From positions 12,922 to 76,921 of the forward strand of contig CAYMSM010000065.1 in the NCBI GenBank assembly GCA_964393105.1: a DNA stretch of 64,000 nucleotides, written 5' to 3'. Shown here in pieces: positions 23,322 to 31,994 of the stretch; positions within the stretch are counted from its first letter, which is position 1; every line of letters starts with the position of its first letter. The notes under the pieces were generated by a model. That model was not told where the DNA came from. It searched no databases and worked only from the letters and a program-made list of their open reading frames with translations. The stretch comes from CALMEC01 sp964393105. GTDB taxonomy: Bacteria; Actinomycetota; Thermoleophilia; Miltoncostaeales; Miltoncostaeaceae. A program made the translations under genes and the position numbers.

Positions 23322-23623
23322 GCGAGGGGCGCCATCGTGAGGCCCGCGTCGCGAAGCTGCTCCCAGTACAGCTCGGCCCGTTCGCGCTCCCCGCTCCACA
23401 CGCGGGCCTGGCCGGCGCTGTGGATCTTGTTGGCGAGTGCCATCCCCTTGGCTCGGTCGACCCCGGGGATGTACTGCGCGAGCGTCATCGCGACGCCCTC
23501 GAACGTGTTGTGGTTGTCGTTCTTGACGATCACGTGCACCGGCTGCCCGTCCCCTGCACCGCCGCGCGGACGGCGCTCGCGCGGCTTCTCAGCGGGTGGA
23601 CGGACGGTTTCGACGGTCGACAT
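23318..23623 (-). CDS. clpS: ATP-dependent Clp protease adaptor ClpS
   Basis: 101 residues from ATG 23623. The ClpS core HVIVKNDNHNTFEGVAMTLA, YIPGVDRAKGMALANKIH and ARVWSGERERAELYWEQLRD is complete, with the NDNHNTF loop that recognises N-degron residues and the C-terminal GLTMAPLA. A ~30-residue basic, Pro-rich extension precedes it, as usual for the ClpC/ClpA-docking tail. It delivers N-end-rule substrates to ClpCP. Translational coupling (GTGA) to the TPP-enzyme gene is seen, with no obvious functional link. Confidence 0.95.
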   Translation of the reverse strand: MSTVETVRPPAEKPRERRPRGGAGDGQPVHVIVKNDNHNTFEGVAMTLAQYIPGVDRAKGMALANKIHSAGQARVWSGERERAELYWEQLRDAGLTMAPLA

Positions 23624-23839
23624 CGGAACGATTCTACCCCGGCTGCATGGGCCATCCGACCCCCTCGCTCGATCGCCTCGTATGCGATATTCTTTCTCGC
23701 CAGAAGGGTCCGTTTCCAGGGATTTCACCGACACCCACAGGAGCCCGGGCATGGCGGTCTTGGTTCGGGAGCGCCCCGGCCGCTAGCCTTTCCTGTTCCG
23801 CCGAGACCGGCTCCGGTCAACCGACCCCGGAGGATCCAC

Positions 23840-26800
23840 ATCAGCCAGCCGCGCACAGCCCCACCCGACAAGCAGGGCCTCTACGATCCGCGCTTCGAGC
23901 ACGACGGGTGCGGCGTCGCGTTCGTCGTGCACATGAAAGGCCACCGAAGCCACGACATCGTGCGCTCCGGCGTCCAGGCCTTGTGCAATCTGGACCATCG
24001 CGGGGCGCGCGGCGCAGAGACCAACACGGGCGACGGCGCGGGAATCCTGATCCAGATGCCCAGCCGGTTCTTCCGGAGCGTGGTGGACTTCAGCCTGCCC
24101 GCCGAAGGGGGATATGCGACCGGGCTCGTGTTCCTGCCGACAGACCCCACGGTGGCCTCCGGCGTGATCTCGACGATCGAGGACGTGGTGGCCGAGGAGG
24201 GCCTGCGGGTGCTGGGCTGGCGCGACGTCCCCACCGACGGATCGATGTTGGGCGCCCAAGCGCTCGCGGCCATGCCTGTGTTCCGACAGATGTTCATCGA
24301 GGGAGACGGGACAGCGGGGATCGACCTCGAGCGCCGGGCGTTCATGTTGCGCAAGCGCATCGAGCACACCGTCGGTGGCCTGGACGAGGGTGGCTGCTAC
24401 ATGCCGAGCCTGTCGTCGCGCACATTCGTCTACAAGGGGATGCTGATCCCCGACCAGTTGGCCGCGTTCTTCCCCGACCTGCAGGACGAGCGGGTCGACT
24501 CGGCCCTGGCTCTCATGCACTCGCGTTTTTCGACGAACACGTTCCCGTCCTGGCCGCTCGCCCACCCGTACCGGTACATCAGCCACAACGGCGAGATCAA
24601 CACCGTTCAGGGTAACCGCAACTGGATGCGGGCCCGCGAGGAACTCTTGGCGAGCGACGTGTTGCCGGGCAACCTGGAGCGCATCTTCCCCATCTGCACC
24701 CCCGGCGCCAGCGACTCGGCGTCGTTCGACGAGGTCCTGGAGCTGATGCACCTGGGTGGCTACTCGCTGCCGCACGCGGTGCTGATGATGATCCCCGAGG
24801 CGTGGGAGCGCCACGAGGAGATGGATCCGGCGGTGCGTGACTTCTACCGCTTCCACTCGTCGGTCATGGAGCCGTGGGACGGCCCGGCGTCCATCGCGTT
24901 CACCGATGGCACGGTCATCGGCGCGGTGCTCGACCGCAACGGCCTTCGCCCCTCGCGCTACGTCGTCACGAGCGACGATCTCGTCATCATGGCCTCCGAG
25001 GTGGGCGTGCTGGACGTCGCTCCCGAGGACGTCGTCCTGAAAGGCCGCCTGCAGCCGGGCCGCATGTTCCTGGTCGACACCAACCAAGGCCGCATCGTGG
25101 GCGACGACGAGATCAAGGCGGATCTCGCATCGCGGCGCCCGTACGGCGCGTGGTTGCGCGAGAACCTCGTGGACCTCAAGTTCCTTGCGGCGCCCGCCCA
25201 AGAGCTGCCGGCGCACGCCGACGTGCTGCAGCGCCAGCAGACGTTCGGCTACACGACCGAGGAAGTCAAGGTCATCCTGGAGCCGATGGCCCGTGCCGGG
25301 GTCGAGCCGACCGGCTCCATGGGCACCGACACGCCGATCGCCGTGCTCTCCGCGCGACCGCGCCTGCTGTTCGACTACTTCCAGCAGCTCTTCGCCCAGG
25401 TCACCAACCCGCCCCTCGATGCGATCCGCGAGGAGCTTGTCACGGCGCTCGGCGGAACCATCGGCCCCGAGGCCAACCTCTTGGATCCGCAAGCATCGTC
25501 CTGCCGGCAGATCTTCCTGGAGCACCCGGTCATCGACAACGACGAGCTGCGCAAGCTCACGGACGTCGCGTCGCAGCCCGAGACCCCGGACTTCCGATCT
25601 GCGATCATCCCGTGTCTCTATCCCGTGGCGAACGGCGCGGCAGGCCTCCGTGCCGCGCTCGACGAGATCCGCCAGCGCGCGTCGATGGAGATCGCGGCCG
25701 GGGCCCAGATCCTGATCCTGTCGGACAAAGGCTCCACGGCTGAGCTCGCCCCGATCCCGTCGCTCCTCTCGACGAGCGCTGTGCACCACCACCTGATCCG
25801 CGAGAAGTCGCGCACCAAGGTCGGCCTTGTCGTCCAGGCCGGCGATGCGCGCGAGTGCCATCACATGTGCCTGCTGATCGGCTACGGCGCAGCCGCCATC
25901 AACCCGTATCTGGCGTTCGCCACGATCGAGGACATCATCGCGCAGCGCCTGACCGAGCTGGACGACCCGGAGAAGGCCCGCCAGAACTACATCAAGGCCT
26001 GCGACAAGGGCATCCTCAAGGTCATGTCCAAGATGGGCATCTCGACGGTTGCCTCCTACACCGGGGCGCAGATCTTCGAGGCGATTGGCCTGTCCGAGGA
26101 GCTGGTCGAGGAGTTCTTCACCGGTACCGTCAGCCGCCTGAGCGGCATCGGCCTGGAGGAACTCGCCGAGGAGATCGCCCGGCGCCACCGCCGCGCCTAC
26201 CCCGACCGCCCGACCGAACTGGCCCACCGTGGCCTTGACGGCGGTGGCGAGTACCAGTGGCGGCGCGAGGGCGAGTACCACTTGTTCAACCCCGAGACCG
26301 TGTTCAAGCTGCAACACGCGACGCGCACCGGCCGGTATGAGATCTTCAAGCAGTACACGCGCCTGGTCGACGACCAGGCGGAGCACTTGGCGACGCTGCG
26401 CGGTCTCTTCCAGTTCCGGTTTGGCACGCGGCCGCCGGTGCCGATCGAGGAGGTCGAGCCGGTCGCACAGATCGTCAAGCGGTTCTCGACCGGAGCCATG
26501 AGCTACGGCTCGATCTCAGCCGAAGCGCACGAGACCCTGGCGATCGCGATGAACCGCATCGGCGGGCGCTCCAACTGCGGCGAGGGCGGCGAGGACCGGG
26601 ACCGCTACGAGGTGGAGCCCAACGGCGACTGGCGACGCAGCGCGGTCAAGCAGGTCGCCTCGGGTCGGTTCGGCGTCACCAGCGAGTACCTGGTCAACTG
26701 CACGGACCTTCAGATCAAGATGGCGCAGGGTGCAAAGCCCGGTGAGGGCGGCCAGCTTCCCGGCAACAAGGTGTGGCCGTGGATCGCCAAGGTGCGGTAC

Positions 26801-28396
26801 TCGACGCCCGGCGTGGGCCTGATCTCGCCCCCACCCCACCACGACATCTACTCGATCGAGGACTTGGCCCAGCTCATCCACGACCTCAAGAACGCCAACC
26901 CCGAGGCACGCGTGCACGTCAAGCTCGTCGCCCAAGTGGGCGTCGGGACCGTGGCCGCAGGGGTGTCGAAGGCGCACGCCGACGTCGTGCTGATCTCCGG
27001 CCACGACGGCGGTACGGGCGCCTCGCCACTCACCTCGATCAAGCACGCGGGCGCGCCGTGGGAACTCGGACTGGCCGAGACGCAGCAGACGCTCCTGCTC
27101 AACCGCCTGCGTGACCGGATCGTGGTCCAGTGCGACGGCCAGATGAAGACCGGGCGCGATGTGATCATCGCCGCGCTCCTCGGCGCCGAGGAGTACGGAT
27201 TCGCCACCGCGCCGCTGGTGGTGTCGGGGTGCGTGATGATGCGGGTCTGCCACCTGGACACCTGCCCGGTCGGCATCGCCACGCAGAACCCGGAGCTTCG
27301 CAAGCGGTTCTCGGGCAAGCCGGAGTTCGTTGTCAACTTCTTTGAGTTCATCGCCGAGGAGGTCCGCGAGCTTTTGGCCGAGCTCGGCTTCCGGACGATG
27401 GAGGAGGCCATCGGCCACGCCGAGTTCCTGGACACATCCAGGGCCATCGCGCACTGGAAGGCGTCCAAACTGGACCTGACACCGATCCTGCAGATGCCGG
27501 AGCCCGCAGAAGGTGACGCGCGCACTTGCACAAAGGTGCAGGACCACGGCCTTGAGCGTGCGCTCGACATCGAGCTGATCCAGCGCGCCGCGCCCGCGCT
27601 CGACCACATGACGAAGGTCGAGTTCAGCGTCCCGGTGCGCAACGTCAACCGCACCGTCGGCACGCTCGTCGGCCAGGAGATCAGCAGGCGATGGGGCGAA
27701 GGCCTGCCCGAGGACACCATCGTCATCAACCTGACCGGATCGGCCGGGCAGAGCTTCGGGGCGTTCGCGCCGCGCGGGCTGACGCTGCGGCTGTCAGGCG
27801 ATGCCAACGACTACACCGGCAAGGGCCTGTCGGGTGGCCGCATCGTCGTCCGCCCGCCCGACGGCTCGCTGTTCGCCGCCGAGGAGAACGTCATCGCGGG
27901 CAACGTCATCCTGTACGGCGCAACCGGTGGCGAGATGTTCCTGCGCGGCGTGGTCGGTGAGCGGTTCTGTGTCCGCAACTCCGGTGCGATCGCCGTCGTC
28001 GAGGGCGTGGGCGACCATGCCTGCGAGTACATGACCGGCGGGCGGGTCGTCGTACTCGGTCCCACCGGCCGCAACTTCGGCGCCGGCATGAGCGGCGGCA
28101 TCGCGTACGTGCACGATCCCGACGGGGCGTTCCCGCGGCGGGTCAACATGGAGATGGTGGACCTGGACCCGCTCGACGCGGCCGACCGCGCGTTCCTGCT
28201 CGACCGCGTCAACCGCCATCAGCACGAGACCGACTCGGCGGTGGCCGCCCGCCTGCTTGGGCGCTGGGAGACCGCCGTCGAGGAGTTCGTCAAGCTCATG
28301 CCCAAGGACTTCAAGCGCGTGCTCGAAGCCGAGAAGAAGAGCGCCGAAGAGGGCGGCGATCTCACCAGCGCGGTCCTCGCTGCCGCCCACGACTAA
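23840..28396 (+). CDS. gltB: Glutamate synthase large subunit (GOGAT), apparent AUC start
   Basis: 1518 residues, normal for the alpha subunit. The N-terminal Ntn amidotransferase has its nucleophile Cys24 in HDGCGVAFVVHMKGHRSHD. The central and FMN/Fe-S synthase domain follows, with GAKPGEGGQLPGNKVWPWIA, ISGHDGGTGASPLTS and CHLDTCPVGIATQNPELRKR (3Fe-4S cysteines). The C-terminal beta-helix GXGXG domain has GEMFLRGVVGERFCVRNSG. With GltD it makes two glutamates from glutamine and 2-oxoglutarate. No ATG, GTG or TTG lies in frame between the divergent clpS start and Cys24. GGAGG at 23829-23833 is six bases before ATC 23840, which is chosen. Confidence 0.94.
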   Translation: MSQPRTAPPDKQGLYDPRFEHDGCGVAFVVHMKGHRSHDIVRSGVQALCNLDHRGARGAETNTGDGAGILIQMPSRFFRSVVDFSLPAEGGYATGLVFLPTDPTVASGVISTIEDVVAEEGLRVLGWRDVPTDGSMLGAQALAAMPVFRQMFIEGDGTAGIDLERRAFMLRKRIEHTVGGLDEGGCYMPSLSSRTFVYKGMLIPDQLAAFFPDLQDERVDSALALMHSRFSTNTFPSWPLAHPYRYISHNGEINTVQGNRNWMRAREELLASDVLPGNLERIFPICTPGASDSASFDEVLELMHLGGYSLPHAVLMMIPEAWERHEEMDPAVRDFYRFHSSVMEPWDGPASIAFTDGTVIGAVLDRNGLRPSRYVVTSDDLVIMASEVGVLDVAPEDVVLKGRLQPGRMFLVDTNQGRIVGDDEIKADLASRRPYGAWLRENLVDLKFLAAPAQELPAHADVLQRQQTFGYTTEEVKVILEPMARAGVEPTGSMGTDTPIAVLSARPRLLFDYFQQLFAQVTNPPLDAIREELVTALGGTIGPEANLLDPQASSCRQIFLEHPVIDNDELRKLTDVASQPETPDFRSAIIPCLYPVANGAAGLRAALDEIRQRASMEIAAGAQILILSDKGSTAELAPIPSLLSTSAVHHHLIREKSRTKVGLVVQAGDARECHHMCLLIGYGAAAINPYLAFATIEDIIAQRLTELDDPEKARQNYIKACDKGILKVMSKMGISTVASYTGAQIFEAIGLSEELVEEFFTGTVSRLSGIGLEELAEEIARRHRRAYPDRPTELAHRGLDGGGEYQWRREGEYHLFNPETVFKLQHATRTGRYEIFKQYTRLVDDQAEHLATLRGLFQFRFGTRPPVPIEEVEPVAQIVKRFSTGAMSYGSISAEAHETLAIAMNRIGGRSNCGEGGEDRDRYEVEPNGDWRRSAVKQVASGRFGVTSEYLVNCTDLQIKMAQGAKPGEGGQLPGNKVWPWIAKVRYSTPGVGLISPPPHHDIYSIEDLAQLIHDLKNANPEARVHVKLVAQVGVGTVAAGVSKAHADVVLISGHDGGTGASPLTSIKHAGAPWELGLAETQQTLLLNRLRDRIVVQCDGQMKTGRDVIIAALLGAEEYGFATAPLVVSGCVMMRVCHLDTCPVGIATQNPELRKRFSGKPEFVVNFFEFIAEEVRELLAELGFRTMEEAIGHAEFLDTSRAIAHWKASKLDLTPILQMPEPAEGDARTCTKVQDHGLERALDIELIQRAAPALDHMTKVEFSVPVRNVNRTVGTLVGQEISRRWGEGLPEDTIVINLTGSAGQSFGAFAPRGLTLRLSGDANDYTGKGLSGGRIVVRPPDGSLFAAEENVIAGNVILYGATGGEMFLRGVVGERFCVRNSGAIAVVEGVGDHACEYMTGGRVVVLGPTGRNFGAGMSGGIAYVHDPDGAFPRRVNMEMVDLDPLDAADRAFLLDRVNRHQHETDSAVAARLLGRWETAVEEFVKLMPKDFKRVLEAEKKSAEEGGDLTSAVLAAAHD

Positions 28397-28411
28397 GTTG
28401 TAGGGGAACTT

Positions 28412-29875
28412 ATGGGAGACGCCACCGGCTTTCTGAAGCATGAGCGCGAGCTGCCCGAACGGCGGCCCGTGCCCGAGCGGCTGCGTGACTGGCACGAGGT
28501 CTACAAGGACTTCCCGACCCACAAGGTCCGCACGCAGGCTGCGCGCTGCATGGACTGCGGGATCCCGTTCTGCAACCAGGGCTGCCCACTCGGCAACATC
28601 ATCCCGGATTGGAACGACCTGGTACACCGGGACCTGTGGCACGAGGCGAGCGACCGCCTGCACGCCACCAACAACTTCCCGGAGTTCACCGGCCGTCTCT
28701 GCCCCGCCCCGTGCGAGGCGGCATGCGTCCTGGGCATCAACGCCCCCGCGGTGACGATCAAGCAGATCGAGGTCAAGATCGCCGACCGTGCCCGCGACGA
28801 AGGATGGCTGGAGCCCATCATCGCGACGGTCAAGACCGGACGGCGCGTCGCCGTCGTGGGATCAGGGCCGGCGGGTCTTGCGGCGGCCCAGCAGCTGACG
28901 CGTGCCGGGCACGAGGTCGTGGTGTTCGAGCGGGCGGACCGCATCGGCGGGCTCCTTCGCTACGGTATTCCCGACTTCAAGATGGAAAAGCACGTGCTCG
29001 ACCAGCGCCTGGAGCAGATGGAGGCCGAGGGCACCGAGTTCCGCGTCAACGCAAACGTCGGCGTCGACATCCCCGTGCAGGAGCTGCGGCGCGAGTTCGA
29101 CTCGATCGTGCTCGCCGGCGGCGCCACGGCGTGGCGCGAGCTTCCGATTGCGGGGCGCGAGCTCACTGGCATCCACCAGGCCATGGAGTACCTCCCCTTG
29201 TCGAACAAGGTCGTCGCAGGCGACATCGCCGAGACGCCTATCACCGCCGCGGGAAAGAACGTGGTGATCATCGGCGGCGGCGACACCGGCGCCGACTGCC
29301 TGGGCACGTCCAACCGCCAAGGCGCGACCAACGTCGTGCAGCTCGAGATCATGCCCCGCCCCCCCGAGGCGCGGGCCGACAGCACCCCGTGGCCGACATG
29401 GCCGCTCATGTACATGAGCTCGGCGGCGCACGAGGAGGGCGTCGATCAGCAGTACGCGATCTCGACGGCCGAGTTCCTGGGCGACGAGGACGGCAATGTC
29501 CGGGCGCTCAAAGCGTCGGCGGTCGAGATTGTCGTCACGGACGGCCGCCCGTCGTTCCAGCCGCTCCCCGGATCGGAGACCGAGATCCCGTGCGAGCTGG
29601 TGCTGCTCGCGATGGGCTTCGTCGGCCCGGAGCGCGAAGGGCTCCTGACGGAGCTGGGCGTCGAGCTCGACGCGCGTGGCAACGTCGCCCGTGACGCCAA
29701 CTGGCAGGCCAGCCAGGAGGGCGTGTTCGTCTGCGGCGACATGGGCCGCGGCCAGAGCCTGATCGTGTGGGCCATTGCCGAGGGCCGTGCGTGCGCCGCA
29801 TCGGTCGACCGGTACCTGGTCGGCGACACCGTCCTTCCGGAGCCGGTCGCGCCCACCAGCATGCCGCTCCGCTAG
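28412..29875 (+). CDS. gltD: Glutamate synthase small subunit
   Basis: 487 residues from ATG 28412, 15 nt after gltB. The N-terminus carries two 4Fe-4S cysteine clusters (RCMDCGIPFCNQGCPLGNII and RLCPAPCEAACVLGINAPAV). An FAD Rossmann domain (VAVVGSGPAGLAAAQQLTRA) and an NADPH Rossmann domain (NVVIIGGGDTGADCLGTSNR) follow, ending in GVFVCGDMGRGQSLIVWAI. It passes electrons from NADPH through FAD and Fe-S to GltB. The operon is complete and normal in order. Confidence 0.97.
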   Translation: MGDATGFLKHERELPERRPVPERLRDWHEVYKDFPTHKVRTQAARCMDCGIPFCNQGCPLGNIIPDWNDLVHRDLWHEASDRLHATNNFPEFTGRLCPAPCEAACVLGINAPAVTIKQIEVKIADRARDEGWLEPIIATVKTGRRVAVVGSGPAGLAAAQQLTRAGHEVVVFERADRIGGLLRYGIPDFKMEKHVLDQRLEQMEAEGTEFRVNANVGVDIPVQELRREFDSIVLAGGATAWRELPIAGRELTGIHQAMEYLPLSNKVVAGDIAETPITAAGKNVVIIGGGDTGADCLGTSNRQGATNVVQLEIMPRPPEARADSTPWPTWPLMYMSSAAHEEGVDQQYAISTAEFLGDEDGNVRALKASAVEIVVTDGRPSFQPLPGSETEIPCELVLLAMGFVGPEREGLLTELGVELDARGNVARDANWQASQEGVFVCGDMGRGQSLIVWAIAEGRACAASVDRYLVGDTVLPEPVAPTSMPLR

Positions 29876-30019
29876 CGCTCTGTCTCGGCGCCCCGAATCG
29901 GACCCGCCGGCCGTCGGCCCTGGCGCGTGTCACGAGCGAGCACGCATCACGCTCGCGCTCGCAGGCTGTCTGCTCGCGGTCCCGTCCGCGAACGCGATGG
30001 TCCGAGGCGACGGGCCGAC

Positions 30020-31135
30020 CTATCCGGCGGCGGCGTTGCCGACGGCTCGTCGCATGCTGACCAGATCACGGTAGAGGTCGATGACCTCTCCGATCTGGGC
30101 CTCGAACGTGAAGCGGTGGCGCTTCTCGGCGACGGTGCGACGCAGGGACGCCATGTCGAGATCCCGGACCGCATCCGCGATGTCGGCGACGTCGTCGAGC
30201 ACCACGCCAACGCCCTCCCGCTCGACGAACCTGCGTAGGGCCAGGTGCTCGCGAAGCGTCACGACGGGCAGCCCAGCGCCGAGGTACTCGTACAACTTGT
30301 TGGGAAGCACCGTGTCGAGGTGGGCTGCGTTCAGGGTTCCGTTGAAACCCGTCCAGCCCAGGTCATACCGCGGGATCGTCTGCATGAGGGTGGCGGGATC
30401 CAGGGGCTCATAGCACCGGATGTTCGGCCAGTCCGCTGCGAGGGCCTGGTAGTCGGGAGCCGGCCGTGCCGGGTGGATGGCGACCGCCAACCCGGCGTGA
30501 GCAACGGCGCGGAAGATCTCGCGCAGGTCGTAGTGGCTCCCGTCGGTCGAGAGGCTTCCCTCGTACACAATTGTCCGCGGACGCTCGGCGACCGCGCGTT
30601 CGGGCAGGTCGACGATGCGGTCGCGGCGCAGCGCGAGATTGCCCAAGACGAGCGTCGTGCTCGGCAGCTCGTACCGGGCCCGCACCACGTCCACCAGCTC
30701 GGGCGAGACCGTGATGAGCGCCGAGGCCCCCTCGATGGCGGCGCGCTCCAGGTCGAGCGGGTCGACCGGCTCCGGAAAGCCATCGCGGTACGGGGTATGA
30801 CGCAAGCTCTGGAGATCGTGGATGTCGTGGACGAGCGGGATGGCGTCGCCAACCAACTCGAGGGCGAGCACGGTGAGCACATCGGGGAGGTTGTGGCTGT
30901 GGATCAGGTGGGGTTGGAAGTCGTCGAGCACGGCCCGCAGCTCGTCGACGGGCTGGGCGTCCTGACCGAGATCCCACCACACGTCGAAGAGCTCGTCGCC
31001 GGAGCCGTAGAACTCGGTCAGGGTGCGCCCTTGATAGGCGAACCCCAGCTCGAGTTCGGGCCACGCGCCCCGAAGCCCGACCGCGTACTTGAGCGCACGG
31101 ACGCACGGCTGCCGCTGCAGGAAGAGGACCCTCAC
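30020..31135 (-). CDS. Glycosyltransferase (GT-B, family 4-like)
   Basis: 371 residues from GTG 31135, overlapping the acyltransferase stop by 4 nt. The N-terminal half has FQPHLIHSHNLPDVLTVLAL and PLVHDIHDLQSLRH, the acceptor-side GT-B pattern. The C-terminal half has TIVYEGSLSTDG and LDTVLPNKLYEYLGAGLPVV, the nucleotide-sugar side with the KLYEYLGAGLPV motif of GT4-like enzymes. It probably adds a sugar to a surface polysaccharide or glycolipid, working with the upstream acyltransferase. Donor and acceptor are unknown. Confidence 0.87.
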   Translation of the reverse strand: MRVLFLQRQPCVRALKYAVGLRGAWPELELGFAYQGRTLTEFYGSGDELFDVWWDLGQDAQPVDELRAVLDDFQPHLIHSHNLPDVLTVLALELVGDAIPLVHDIHDLQSLRHTPYRDGFPEPVDPLDLERAAIEGASALITVSPELVDVVRARYELPSTTLVLGNLALRRDRIVDLPERAVAERPRTIVYEGSLSTDGSHYDLREIFRAVAHAGLAVAIHPARPAPDYQALAADWPNIRCYEPLDPATLMQTIPRYDLGWTGFNGTLNAAHLDTVLPNKLYEYLGAGLPVVTLREHLALRRFVEREGVGVVLDDVADIADAVRDLDMASLRRTVAEKRHRFTFEAQIGEVIDLYRDLVSMRRAVGNAAAG

Positions 31136-31590
31136 GAGTTCACGCGGCTCTTGATGGCCTTCGCGGGGTTGCCGACGACGATCGAGTACGGCTCGACGTC
31201 GCGGGTCACGACGCTGCCTGCACCGACCACGCAACCGTCGCCCAAGGTCACGCCGGGGAGGATGCACACGCCCATACCGATCCAGCAGTCGGCGCCGACC
31301 GCGACCGGGCCGAGGTTCCACCCCTGCTCCGGGATCGGTCGGTCCGTTTCCATCTCATGGTTGGCGGTATGGATCATGGTGTACGGGCCGATGATCGTTC
31401 GGTCCCCGATCGTGAGCCCCCCGAAGCCATTGACGTAGCACCCGAAGTTGAACCCGACCTTCTCGCCCACCTCGATGCGGTCGCCGTTCAGCCAGATGAT
31501 CTGGTCGATGTAGAACGCCCCGTCGCCAACCCGCTTGGCGTCGTGCGGGCGAAACGGTATGACGCGCTTGCTTCGTTCGTTGATCAGCAT
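31132..31590 (-). CDS. Hexapeptide-repeat acyltransferase (left-handed beta helix)
   Basis: 152 residues from ATG 31590 (TTG 31602 adds four; GGAGAG precedes the ATG). Imperfect hexapeptide repeats run through IGDRTIIGPYTMIHTANHEM and VAVGADCWIGMGVCILPGVT to LGDGCVVGAGSVVTRDV, ending with VGNPAKAIK. This is the serine/sugar O-acetyltransferase class (CysE/WecD/maltose acetyltransferase-like), with the catalytic His in TANHEM. It is coupled to the glycosyltransferase downstream, which suggests O- or N-acetylation of a sugar in the same glycan. Confidence 0.92.
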   Translation of the reverse strand: MLINERSKRVIPFRPHDAKRVGDGAFYIDQIIWLNGDRIEVGEKVGFNFGCYVNGFGGLTIGDRTIIGPYTMIHTANHEMETDRPIPEQGWNLGPVAVGADCWIGMGVCILPGVTLGDGCVVGAGSVVTRDVEPYSIVVGNPAKAIKSRVNS

Positions 31591-31994
31591 CGGTCTCTCC
31601 AAGATCGTGTGTTCATTGCAGCCAGCGCGCGTGGATCACGCCGTACCACGGTGGCGGGCCTGCCACAGCCGTGCGTCCCCTGCTTGGGCAGCGGGACCTC
31701 GTCGGCGCCGGAGCCCGGGTCGGGTACGGCGCTCAACGTTCCGTCGGTGACGCGATCGGCCACTCTGACGCCACCTGCTCGGCCCCACAGCGCGCCGGTC
31801 ACGGCCGCCGAGGCAGTCTACCAGCCACTCCCAGTGGCGCTTCAGCCAGTGACATCAACCAGGGCTTGACTCAGGGTCTCGACGCCCAGGCCATCTCGGC
31901 GTCGGTCACGAAGTCCTCGGATTGCCGAATGCCCTGGGGATCGCGCCCTGACCGGAGGCGGTCGGGACCCACGCCCGGCGGCTAGGATTCACGG
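31591..31994. other. Intergenic stretch before lhr
   Basis: About 400 bp between the divergent acyltransferase and lhr genes. I find no frame resembling a known protein and no clear structure. It must hold the promoters for both directions. Confidence 0.4.

Noticed and set aside
23783..26386. An 867-codon frame antisense to gltB
   Set aside because: Same artefact; gltB motifs are unambiguous on the + strand.
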